Shown here in pieces: positions 1-5,589 of a stretch of 34,879 bases of DNA. The notes below the pieces were generated by a model. That model was not told the DNA's origin and did no database searches. It worked only from the letters and a program-made list of their open reading frames with translations. This DNA comes from Mesorhizobium sp. J18 (GTDB lineage Bacteria; Pseudomonadota; Alphaproteobacteria; Rhizobiales; Rhizobiaceae), in NCBI RefSeq assembly GCF_007829525.1, contig NZ_VLJP01000033.1:143-35021 (forward strand). The letters run 5' to 3'. A program made the position numbers and the translations under genes. The first letter of the stretch is position 1, and each line of letters begins with the position of its first letter.

Positions 1-89
1 CCCGCCAGCCCCGGAAACCATCCTTCCGATGGACCAAAGACCGGCGATGCACTAACTTTTAAAATGGACCACTCAAGTGGGGCTGATCA
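1..89. mobile_element. Probable end of an IS21-family insertion sequence (remnant)
   Basis: No transposase is visible because the element runs off the left edge. The stretch has the look of an IS21-type terminus: the octamer ATGGACCA occurs twice (29-36 and 64-71, 35 bp apart), like the multiple terminal repeats of this family. The last bases, about 85-89, end in CA as IS21-family right ends do. Homology to phage capsid protein begins right after this point, in frame, so the junction at about base 89/90 is where capsid sequence stops being recognisable. Family assignment is from memory of such ends and is inference; the left end and target duplication cannot be seen. Confidence 0.5.
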
Positions 90-594
90 GCGCGGCTTGA
101 AGGTTACCGAAGAGGCGCAACTTCTTAGCGGCAATGGGACGGGCCAAAACCTGAATGGCCTTGTACCGCAGGCTACTTCGTACGCCGGCGGTGCTACCGG
201 CGACTCGCCAATCGACACCATCCGGCGCGCTATCCATCAGGTGCGACTGAGTGAGCACACGGCGAATGGCATTGTCGTTCATCCCGACTTCCTGCTGGAA
301 ATCGACCTGATCAAGGATAGCGAGGAGCGCTACCTGCTCGGCTCACCGATCCACGGAAACCAGCCACGGCTTTGGGGCTTGCCGGTGATCGCCACCACGG
401 CGATGGCATCCAACGAATTCCTTGTTGGTGCGTTCGGCAGTGCGGCGGCTATTTTCGATCGGCAGGAAGCGGTGATCGAACTGTCCACCGAGCACGCAGA
501 CAACTTCGCGAAGAATATGGTTTCCATCAGGTGCGAGGAGCGTATCGGCATGGCCGTGTTCCAGCCGGAAGCTTTTGTTACCGGCTCATTCTAA
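90..594 (+). pseudogene. Phage major capsid protein, HK97 family, 5'-truncated
   Basis: This encodes the C-terminal part of an HK97 gp5-type major capsid protein, which builds the icosahedral phage head. Recognisable pieces are EEAQLLSGNGTGQNLNGL near the start (the E-loop/P-domain side of the family) and the conserved end LWGLPVIAT, AIFDRQEAVIEL and RCEERIGMAVFQPEAF. Intact family members have roughly 300-400 residues; only about 167 remain. The reading frame stays open to base 1, but the residues encoded by 1-89 do not resemble capsid, so the in-frame ATG at 64 is probably not a genuine start. The missing N-terminal half and probable IS junction mean it cannot make a working capsid. No portal, protease or tail gene is seen alongside, so this is a decayed prophage fragment. 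Confidence 0.8.
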
Positions 595-734
595 CAAGGC
601 GGCGCTCCTTTCGGGCCTGAGCGCGGGCCTCAAGCGTGGGCCGCGCCGCCAAACAGCCATGGCGGCCCACGCAGCGCACACACCACGGCAGGCAAAAATC
701 CAGCGGCGCAGCCGTTCCTGACCGTGGTCATTTC

Positions 735-764
735 GGCCCGTCACTCCGGTGACGGGCCTTTTTT
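735..764 (+). terminator. Intrinsic terminator
   Basis: A perfect 10-bp stem (735-744 pairing with 749-758), a 4-base TCCG loop and a T6 tract at 759-764. It would end transcription coming from the capsid remnant, 25 bases before the cold-shock gene. Confidence 0.8.
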
Positions 765-789
765 CGTTTCAACGAATGGATGGACTTCT

Positions 790-1029
790 ATGCCTTACGG
801 AAAAATCAAGATTTGGAATGCGGATCGCGGCTTCGGTTTTATCGGCGACGACCAGAATCCACGCGGCCGCGACAATTTCGTGCACATTTCGGCAATCGGT
901 GAGGCGCCGCAAGTTGGCGACGCGTACGAGTACGACTTGCTGCCAGGCCGCGACGGTCGGCCGTGCGCTGTGAATTTGCGGCTGCTTTCGCCGGCTGTGG
1001 AGGAGGCGCGCTGTGTATTCGGTCGCTGA
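790..1029 (+). CDS. Small cold-shock-domain protein, phage type
   Basis: The 79-residue product is a single cold-shock domain (OB-fold, single-stranded RNA/DNA binding). It starts MPYGKIKIWNADRGFGFI, with an RNP1-like GFGFI at about residues 14-18, an RNP2-like NFVHI at about 30-34, and the usual following GEAPQVGD turn. The start at 790 is chosen because the domain begins there; an upstream in-frame start at 724 would read through the terminator hairpin and add unrelated residues. No strong Shine-Dalgarno is seen. It lies between the capsid remnant and a small ORF whose start overlaps its end by 17 bases, so the two may be translationally coupled. Single CSD proteins occur both as host Csp proteins and in prophages; the C-terminal tail and setting favour a phage copy. 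Confidence 0.75.
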   Translation: MPYGKIKIWNADRGFGFIGDDQNPRGRDNFVHISAIGEAPQVGDAYEYDLLPGRDGRPCAVNLRLLSPAVEEARCVFGR

Positions 1030-1213
1030 AGAACTCGAGCGCCTCGCATTGGCGGTCCAATTCCTCGCGCCGTCTCGCTCCGATCCCGAAAAATTCCACT
1101 TAGAGAAATCCGAAATCGTGAATGCACTGCGCGACCTGGCCCAGCGCGGGCAGCAGGGCGGGCGCAGGTGGTGGCGGTCAGAGAAGGGAGGGCGCCGGCC
1201 TGGCGCGTGTTGA
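1013..1213 (+). CDS. Small hypothetical phage protein, probably frameshifted
   Basis: A GTG start at 1013 is preceded at 6 bases by a near-perfect Shine-Dalgarno (GGAGGAGG, 999-1006), which is the main support. The first about 43 residues (VYSVAEELERLALAVQF..., then EKSEIVNALRDLAQRG) look like an ordinary amphipathic protein. After that the reading frame turns into a Gly/Arg/Trp-rich tail and stops at 1213. In the +1 frame a protein-like stretch ending VVHTVRVARKQRKL runs to a TAA at 1296-1298 and lacks its own good start. The simplest reading is one gene of about 95 residues (1013-1298) with a frameshift in the G-rich segment around 1145-1200. Two separate short ORFs remain possible. I do not recognise a family. 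Confidence 0.5.
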   Translation: MYSVAEELERLALAVQFLAPSRSDPEKFHLEKSEIVNALRDLAQRGQQGGRRWWRSEKGGRRPGAC

Positions 1214-1324
1214 GCAACAGGTTGCGAAGTTGCGGGCAGAGTTGCCAACGACGGTTGTGCATACAGTGCGGGTGGCGCGAAAGCAGCGGAAGCTTTAAGT
1301 TTAAATGGCGTGATCTCTCCTAAA

Positions 1325-1972
1325 CTATGTATTCCAGCTAAGTAGCACGGCCGCCGCCAGAATGCAGATTGCGGAAGATGTTCCAAGCACGAGAGCGGCC
1401 GTGTACGTGTTGCGCAATTTTCGATCGAAGCTCGGGTCGTGTTTGGGAAAGTGTTCTGGGTTCGTCAGCATCATGATATTATCGCGACTGGCATAAAGGT
1501 CCGCCAATGCCATGAAATTCCAATACGCTGCCAAACCGCAAAAAAGTATCAAGATTAGGCCGATTGTAAGGGCCCACAAGCTCGGCTCAACTTGTTGAAT
1601 TGGCAACTTCAGGCTGCCCAAGAAAAAAATTCCACCGATATGAGATGCAGCTATCGTGGCCACAAGCCATCGACCGTAGTCAGCGAATAGCTGTGCGGCA
1701 AAGCGATAGCCCTCCCGATTCGCTTCGTAGTATCTCGCTGCGACCAGCCGATAGTCGTCTTGGATGCTGGAATTCGAGGGAGGCTGCGGGTTAGGTGACG
1801 TTTCCGATCGAAACGCCCTAAGAGCATTGAGGGCTGAATCGATAGCTCCATTCAATGTTGCAAGCCTTGCAATCTCGTCTTCTGTAAATTCCCTGCGCTC
1901 TCTCGACACAACAGTTGCAAGGTAATTTCGATCGGCCACTAGCAGTCGAATTCTAGCCTCTAGCTCGTCCAT
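1325..1972 (-). CDS. Membrane protein with N-terminal helical region and three TM segments, unknown
   Basis: I do not recognise the family. From the ATG at 1972 the product has 215 residues: a charged, probably coiled-coil N-terminal third (MDELEARIRLLVADRNYL...), a short Pro/Ser-rich hinge, a helical segment, then three hydrophobic spans: near WLVATIAASHIGGIFFLGSL, near LWALTIGLILILFCGLAAYW, and a C-terminal one near the end (ALVLGTSSAICILAAAVLLSW). The frame stays open to 2062, but the extra 30 residues look non-coding and the true start is uncertain; no strong Shine-Dalgarno is visible. It lies opposite to the phage-like genes, uses more A/T-ending codons than the rest of the window, and sits inside the prophage remnant. 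That is the usual picture of a cargo ('moron') gene. Function is unknown. Confidence 0.65.
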   Translation of the reverse strand: MDELEARIRLLVADRNYLATVVSRERREFTEDEIARLATLNGAIDSALNALRAFRSETSPNPQPPSNSSIQDDYRLVAARYYEANREGYRFAAQLFADYGRWLVATIAASHIGGIFFLGSLKLPIQQVEPSLWALTIGLILILFCGLAAYWNFMALADLYASRDNIMMLTNPEHFPKHDPSFDRKLRNTYTAALVLGTSSAICILAAAVLLSWNT

Positions 1973-2080
1973 AAACGCCCGCCCATAAACAACAGTAGCA
2001 GAATGAAAAGCGAATCGGCTGCTTATGACAAGAGTCCCCCTCTTAGTGTGCCCGCTTTTCACACCGCCTCACCGGCCGCA

Positions 2081-2110
2081 CTTGACCTCCGTAGGCATAT
2101 GTTCCTATTT
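2081..2110 (+). promoter_or_regulatory. Candidate promoter for the gene at 2137
   Basis: CTTGAC at 2081-2086 matches the rhizobial -35 consensus, and CTATTT at 2105-2110 matches the CTATAT -10 consensus at five of six bases. The spacing is 18 bases (17 if TTGACC is used). Transcription would begin near 2117, giving a leader of about 20 bases. Confidence 0.5.
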
Positions 2111-2136
2111 TGTTCTCCTTTGGAAAGGAGGCAACA

Positions 2137-2373
2137 ATGCCGCGTCGCAAGCGCCACGAAAAGGTTTCGGGCTATCACATTGATAGAATTGAGCGGCAGG
2201 CCCGCCTGATGCGAATCGTCCTTGATGAGGCGCGTCTGAGCCTCATTCCGTTCAAGCCTCATCACGACGCGATCGCAGAATACAACGGCGCGACACGGCG
2301 GCTGTTGAATATCTTGAACGATCGGCCGGCGGATTGGGAGGAGCCGCACAGGGGGCCAATGAGTGGGTCATAA
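2137..2373 (+). CDS. Small basic hypothetical protein
   Basis: A 78-residue protein beginning MPRRKRHEKVSGYHIDRIER, basic at the N-terminus and predicted mostly helical, ending in a Pro/Gly-rich tail. The ATG at 2137 is preferred over upstream in-frame 2110 because AAAGGAGG (2124-2131) lies 5 bases before it. That Shine-Dalgarno is half of a perfect inverted repeat, CTCCTTT (2115-2121) and AAAGGAG (2124-2130). If transcription begins near 2117 as predicted, part of the left arm would be missing and the hairpin would be weaker. No domain is recognised; small proteins like this are common in prophages of rhizobia. Confidence 0.6.
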   Translation: MPRRKRHEKVSGYHIDRIERQARLMRIVLDEARLSLIPFKPHHDAIAEYNGATRRLLNILNDRPADWEEPHRGPMSGS

Positions 2374-2386
2374 GTAAAATCGAAAA

Positions 2387-2422
2387 TAACCGCTTTACCG
2401 CTTTAAGTAACCTCTTTACCGC
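2387..2422. repeat. Tandem 15-bp direct repeat, 21-bp period
   Basis: Copy one is TAACCGCTTTACCGC (2387-2401) and copy two is TAACCTCTTTACCGC (2408-2422): 14 of 15 bases agree and starts are 21 bp apart, two helical turns. The region around is A/T-rich. This spacing suits two protein molecules binding on the same face of DNA (operator or iteron-like), but no cognate regulator is seen. Confidence 0.5.
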
Positions 2423-2568
2423 GTAAATAAAAATGCGTAGTAATCTTATATTTTAGTTTGCAATACGGCATGAAATCGGCAATATTGCTTTTGGGATTGC
2501 GAGGTCTTACTTGTGTGCGGCTGGGGGCGAGCGATATGTCCAAGCGAAAGCTAAAAGCGCTCGGCCTG

Positions 2569-2632
2569 TCCTTGTGTTCAGGCTTCCCAACCCCGCCTCA
2601 TCACACGGTCTGGGAAGGCCAAAACACAAGGA
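2569..2632 (+). promoter_or_regulatory. Long leader hairpin covering the ribosome-binding site of the gene at 2640
   Basis: Outer stem: 2569-2578 pairs perfectly over 10 bp with 2623-2632. After a 2x2 internal loop, an inner stem of nine pairs (2581-2589 with 2611-2620, one bulged G) closes a 21-base loop. The right outer arm ends in AAGGA (2628-2632), the Shine-Dalgarno 7 bases before the ATG at 2640. In the folded RNA this site would be fully paired. It could be a translational switch, a thermometer-like element, or the target of an RNA or protein. Confidence 0.5.
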
Positions 2633-2639
2633 AATCGCA

Positions 2640-2882
2640 ATGAATATTTACGTCTCCGACAACCCCGCTTCCGTGTTCGAGGTCGGGCAACTCGTCCAGC
2701 ATACTGATAAGGAAGGCCTGGAGGGCTTCGTTGTTTCGGCCGGGGGCGGCCGTGTGCACGTCTCTACCGTCTATGACGACGAGGGGATCCTCTCGTACAC
2801 GGTTACCGCTGATCGTCTGGCGCCTTGGGAAGGCTGCGCGGTTGCTCGCTATAAGCGCGACGCTTGGATGGCTGCGGCCTAA
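2640..2882 (+). CDS. Small acidic hypothetical protein, possible SH3-like barrel
   Basis: An 80-residue product (MNIYVSDNPASVFEVGQLVQ...) rich in short beta-type segments: VGQLVQHTD, EGFVVSAGGGRVHV, VTADRLAPW. The alternation resembles small SH3/KOW-like barrels that read 'GQ-V-H....G.V', but this is inference from appearance, not a recognised family. The ATG at 2640 is chosen over the upstream 2511 start because AAGGA lies 7 bases before it and the upstream residues look non-coding. A clear terminator follows at 2908, so it is probably the last gene of the prophage remnant. Its leader can fold into a long hairpin that hides the ribosome-binding site. Confidence 0.6.
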   Translation: MNIYVSDNPASVFEVGQLVQHTDKEGLEGFVVSAGGGRVHVSTVYDDEGILSYTVTADRLAPWEGCAVARYKRDAWMAAA

Positions 2883-2907
2883 CAGTTACCACCACACCAC
2901 CGAAGAG

Positions 2908-2929
2908 CCCCGCTACGGCGGGGTTTTTT
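2908..2929 (+). terminator. Intrinsic terminator after the gene at 2640
   Basis: CCCCGC (2908-2913), TACG loop, GCGGGG (2918-2923) and T6 (2924-2929). It ends the plus-strand transcript 26 bases after the stop codon. Confidence 0.85.
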
Positions 2930-2983
2930 GTGGTTATGTCATTCGGATAAAAATCAGAAAAAAGCCAATAAAATCAATGAGTC

Positions 2984-3073
2984 TGGCGGAGGGAGTGGGA
3001 TTCGAACCCACGGTGACATCGCTGCCACGCCGGTTTTCAAGACCGGTGCCTTAAACCGCTCGGCCATCCCTCC
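2984..3073 (-). tRNA. tRNA-Ser(UGA)
   Basis: Read on the minus strand it begins GGAGGGATGGCCGAGCGG and ends ...CACTCCCTCCGCCA. The acceptor arms GGAGGGA and TCCCTCC pair, the T-arm has GGTTCGAATCC-type sequence, and a long variable arm is present, as in class II tRNAs. The anticodon loop CTTGAAA gives anticodon UGA (serine, UCA codons). The length is 90 nt with the CCA end encoded. The 3' end faces the prophage-like region at 1-2983, the orientation expected when an element has integrated into the 3' part of a tRNA gene. Confidence 0.95.
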
Positions 3074-3546
3074 TAATGTGATTTTTCAATCACTTAGGAC
3101 AGTCGCGACCATCCAACCCAACGCGATTGGCGCGTTGGATTCGCACTGAAGCCTTCCCGCGAATGTTCGCACCTCTGTCCTGTAGAGCGGCATTCATGGC
3201 CAAGTCAACCATCTCTGCGGCGTCTCCAACTGGCCAGACGGAAGAAGATCGGCATAGTTGTGCATGTGACTGATGGAGAGGCAGCGCCTTCCGGCGATTC
3301 CGCGATAAGTTATCGGAATCCGCCAGGATGCAGGCGGAATGGTAAGAAGCGGCGCGACCGAGACCAGGCTTCATACCCGGTAGGGTTCGACGGCAAGCTG
3401 ACCTCGAACAGCAAATAAGTTTCAGACGGAGCGTTTGCTCGAGGTGAAAGAACCGTGACTCTTGCCCGGGCTCACAGCCGTTTATTCGATCACGCAAATG
3501 AATAGGAAAATCAACAGGAACTCGTTCAAACTTAAACTCAGATTGT
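3074..3546. other. Long intergenic region without recognised genes
   Basis: I see no credible protein here; the 135-codon minus-strand frame at 3090-3497 has no family resemblance and atypical composition. Visible structures are a 6-bp inverted repeat GTGATT/AATCAC just upstream of the tRNA-Ser, and a perfect 8-bp hairpin CCAACGCG (3118-3125) / CGCGTTGG (3131-3138) with an ATTGG loop. I looked for signal recognition particle RNA and tmRNA hallmarks and did not find them. The following 3725-3979 also lacks a gene; it contains CTCTTG/CAAGAG separated by five bases around 3738-3755. Confidence 0.5.
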
Positions 3547-3584
3547 AAAAAGCGCGGCCATCACGGGGCATCGGATGACCGCGC
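3547..3584 (-). terminator. Intrinsic terminator of the candidate small RNA
   Basis: GCGCGG pairs with CCGCGC (3552-3557 with 3579-3584) and CATC with GATG (3559-3562 with 3574-3577), with one mismatch and an 11-base loop. On the minus strand it is followed by T5 (3551-3547). Confidence 0.7.
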
Positions 3585-3678
3585 AGTTGGTCCGGGCGAA
3601 TATCAGAAAAGGTGTGCCACCCGCACATGATAAACAATGCATGAAACGCCTGGGCCGAACATCCTTAAATCTAAGATA
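3547..3678 (-). ncRNA. Candidate small RNA of about 130 nt
   Basis: An orphan promoter-terminator pair surrounds this stretch on the minus strand. The promoter is TTGTCG, 17 bases, TATAAT (3713 down to 3685); a strong hairpin followed by U5 ends at 3547. Inside is a second hairpin, TGTGC-loop-GCACA (3627 down to 3613), and an A/T-rich 5' end. Several short ORFs can be read (for example an MHCLSCAGGTPF... frame), but none has a proper ribosome-binding site. It does not match an RNA family I can name. The 3' half is predicted from structure only; the 5' end is an estimate. Confidence 0.4.
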
Positions 3679-3684
3679 TGAGAA

Positions 3685-3713
3685 ATTATAAAAAACCGCC
3701 CGAGACACGACAA
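3685..3713 (-). promoter_or_regulatory. Candidate promoter for the small RNA
   Basis: On the minus strand, TTGTCG (3713-3708), exactly 17 bases, then a perfect TATAAT (3690-3685). It overlaps the upstream terminator hairpin, so one transcript would end where the next begins. Predicted start is near 3678. Confidence 0.4.
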
Positions 3714-3724
3714 TGCTCGGGCGG
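3690..3724 (-). terminator. Intrinsic terminator, minus strand
   Basis: A perfect 9-bp stem CCGCCCGAG/CTCGGGCGG (3696-3704 with 3716-3724) with an 11-base loop, followed on the minus strand by T6 (3695-3690). The transcript it ends is unknown; no gene lies between here and the terminator at 3980-4012, so it may mark another non-coding RNA or act as a back-up terminator. Confidence 0.75.
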
Positions 3725-3979
3725 AGGAAGTGTTTGGACTCTCTTGGTGGTCAAGAGAAACAATTATAGCACTCCTGCATACGGTAGCCGATTAGCAATT
3801 CGGTCTAACGATTCGACGGCAGCCCAGACGCCAGATAGAGATTCCGGACTAAACCGGCTCGAATCTGATGGTTCACCAAGCTTCGCAGTGGTAGTTGGGC
3901 CACGCTCCATTCCTTGACCGCATCTGCCGTGCCCATCGGCATTCCGGTCCGGTATGGCATTTCGAAACAGAACAAGCGC

Positions 3980-4012
3980 AAAAGCCCCGCTTGCTCCGGT
4001 CGTCGGGCTTTT
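3980..4012. terminator. Bidirectional terminator after the DUF4242 gene
   Basis: AAAAGCCC (3980-3987) pairs with GGGCTTTT (4005-4012), giving an A/T-flanked stem that can end transcription from either side. It lies 6 bases downstream of the minus-strand DUF4242 stop codon. Confidence 0.65.
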
Positions 4013-4018
4013 ATGACG

Positions 4019-4291
4019 TCATTCCGCGGTCGTCGGATCAATAATGGCCCTTACCTCGGATATCCTGTTTGCGGGAAAGCCTGCGGTTTCGGCGTGTTTG
4101 CGTATAAGCTCCGCATTCGGCGCACGATAAACGCAGTATATCTTGTCGTCGGTAACATAGCTGTGGACCCATTGGATTTCCGGTCCGAGATCCCGCAGCA
4201 CGTTACAGGAAGTCTGCGATGCGCCCCGGAGATCGTCGCGGCCGAGTTTCCCGACCTCGGGCATGTCCCGTTCGATAACGAATTGCGGCAC
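4019..4291 (-). CDS. DUF4242 domain protein (small ferredoxin-like fold)
   Basis: The 90-residue product matches the DUF4242 pattern: MPQFVIERDMPEVGKL at the start, QTSCNVLRDLGPEIQWVHSY in the middle, DDKIYCVYRAPNAELIRKHA, and the ending RISEVRAIIDPTTAE. The family is a small alpha/beta barrel-like protein; a Streptomyces member (SCO4226) binds nickel, but the general role is not established. The start is GTG at 4291, with AAGGAGGAG (4298-4306) six bases upstream, a strong ribosome-binding site. It diverges from the TTT transporter operon, with about 250 bp between the two starts, and is followed closely by its own terminator. Metal binding here is inference; the sequence has Cys and His residues but no clear site. 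Confidence 0.85.
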   Translation of the reverse strand: MPQFVIERDMPEVGKLGRDDLRGASQTSCNVLRDLGPEIQWVHSYVTDDKIYCVYRAPNAELIRKHAETAGFPANRISEVRAIIDPTTAE

Positions 4292-4406
4292 GTCGTGCTC
4301 CTCCTTGTTTTCGGTTCGGTGCCCGGACAGGAAGGTACCAATGTTGTTCCGAGGCCGAAAGTGCCGGTCTTTTGTTTGACGATGCGGCGCGGGGAGCGCA
4401 AGCTAC

Positions 4407-4435
4407 TTGACAGCCACGACGCAGTTCCATTCGAT
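4407..4435 (+). promoter_or_regulatory. Possible promoter of the TTT operon
   Basis: A perfect TTGACA (4407-4412) is followed after 17 bases by TTCGAT (4430-4435), a weak -10 with three of six matches. It lies in the divergent region about 100 bases before the first tctC. Weak evidence; an activator might be needed. Confidence 0.25.
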
Positions 4436-4537
4436 GGCGGCGTTCGCGGGCCGAGCGACAAACCCGGCCGCTGTAATTCGGGCCGGTGGAGGATTGCGCA
4501 AGCCCGGTAACGAAGATTCCCAATGGGAGGGGTAATG

Positions 4538-5518
4538 ATGAACGAATATTTTTCCGGCTTTGCAGCCGCCGCCGCACTGTCGCTTTTTGCGATCACCGCG
4601 AATGCTCAGGACGACTATCCCAGCCAACCGATCACCATGGTCGTGCCGTTCTCGGCCGGCGGTCCGACCGACACCGTGACCCGGCTGATCTCCGAGCCTA
4701 TGAGCAAGGAACTGGGGTCGGAAATCGTTATTCAGAACATCACCGGCGCCGGCGGCACCGTCGCTGCGGGCCAAGTGGCGAAAGCTCCCGCCGACGGCTA
4801 CACCGTCCTCATGCATCATATCGGCATGTCGACCGCGCCGACCCTCTATTCGAACCTGCCTTACAATCCGCTTGAGGATTTTGAGACGGTAGGTCTCGTC
4901 ACCGAGGTGCCGATGACGATCGTCGCGCGGAAGGATTTCCCGGCGGAGACCTTGCAGGAACTGGTCGAATATCTAAAAACCCATGCGGATGAGGTGACGC
5001 TGGCCAATGCCGGCACGGGCGCGGCTTCGCAGCTCTGCGGCATGCTCCTCATGGAGGCAATCGATACCCAACTCACAACGGTGCCGTATCCCGGAACCGG
5101 CCCTGCGCTGACCGATCTCGTCGGCGGCCAGGTCGACATCATGTGTGACCAGACCACCAACACCACTGGACAGATCCTTGGTGGCGAGATCAAGGCCTAT
5201 GCCGTGACAGCAGAAGAGCGGCTTGCCAATCTGCCGGACGTGCCGACCACGTCGGAAGCAGGTCTGGGCGACTTCCAGCTTCGCATCTGGCATGGTCTCT
5301 ATGTCCCGGCAGAAACCGACCCGGCCATCATCGAGAAGCTGACTTCGGCTCTGCAGGTTGCTCTCCAGGACCAGAACGTGATCGATCGTTTTGCAGAACT
5401 CGGCACCACGCCTGTGTCACAGGAAGGCGCCACACCCGAGGCACATGCGGAGATGCTGTCGTCGCAGATCGATCTGTGGGCACCCATCATCAAGGAAGCC
5501 GGCGTGTCGGCTGACTAG
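4538..5518 (+). CDS. tctC: TTT-family solute-binding protein, copy 1 (Bug/TctC)
   Basis: Periplasmic receptor of a tripartite tricarboxylate transporter; it binds a small carboxylate and delivers it to TctAB. The product has about 326 residues, with a signal peptide of about 23 residues ending ANA before QDDYPSQPI. The hallmark first ligand loop VVPFSAGGPTD is at about 35-45, and later family motifs include AGGTVAAGQVAKAPADGY, PYNPLEDFE and NLPDVPTTSEAGL. The second ligand-contact segment here reads ANAGTGAASQL. Start: ATGs at 4535 and 4538 both follow GGGAGGGG (4525-4532); 4538 has the better spacing, and the upstream in-frame ATG at 4523 overlaps the ribosome-binding site. It is followed 71 bp later by a close paralog. 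The substrate cannot be read from sequence. Confidence 0.9.
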   Translation: MNEYFSGFAAAAALSLFAITANAQDDYPSQPITMVVPFSAGGPTDTVTRLISEPMSKELGSEIVIQNITGAGGTVAAGQVAKAPADGYTVLMHHIGMSTAPTLYSNLPYNPLEDFETVGLVTEVPMTIVARKDFPAETLQELVEYLKTHADEVTLANAGTGAASQLCGMLLMEAIDTQLTTVPYPGTGPALTDLVGGQVDIMCDQTTNTTGQILGGEIKAYAVTAEERLANLPDVPTTSEAGLGDFQLRIWHGLYVPAETDPAIIEKLTSALQVALQDQNVIDRFAELGTTPVSQEGATPEAHAEMLSSQIDLWAPIIKEAGVSAD

Positions 5519-5589
5519 CCGGCCCTTAGAGCGACTGTAACGGAGCGGCTTTCGAGGAGGTCGCTTTGCCCGCCGAACAAGGAGAAATC

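Noticed and set aside
2137-2882. Toxin-antitoxin pair from the two small genes at 2137 and 2640
   Set aside because: They are 266 bases apart with separate leaders, and neither shows a recognised toxin or DNA-binding antitoxin motif.
3090-3497. 135-codon minus-strand frame in the region after tRNA-Ser
   Set aside because: Its translation is Cys/Arg/Ser-rich with no domain-like pattern and no ribosome-binding site; it looks like a chance frame.
3074-3546. Signal recognition particle RNA or tmRNA gene
   Set aside because: The hallmark conserved loops and the tRNA-like ends were looked for and not seen.
4051-4596. 181-codon minus-strand frame across the DUF4242 gene and its upstream region
   Set aside because: It runs through the DUF4242 gene in another frame and covers the divergent promoter; the DUF4242 frame has family motifs and a strong ribosome-binding site.
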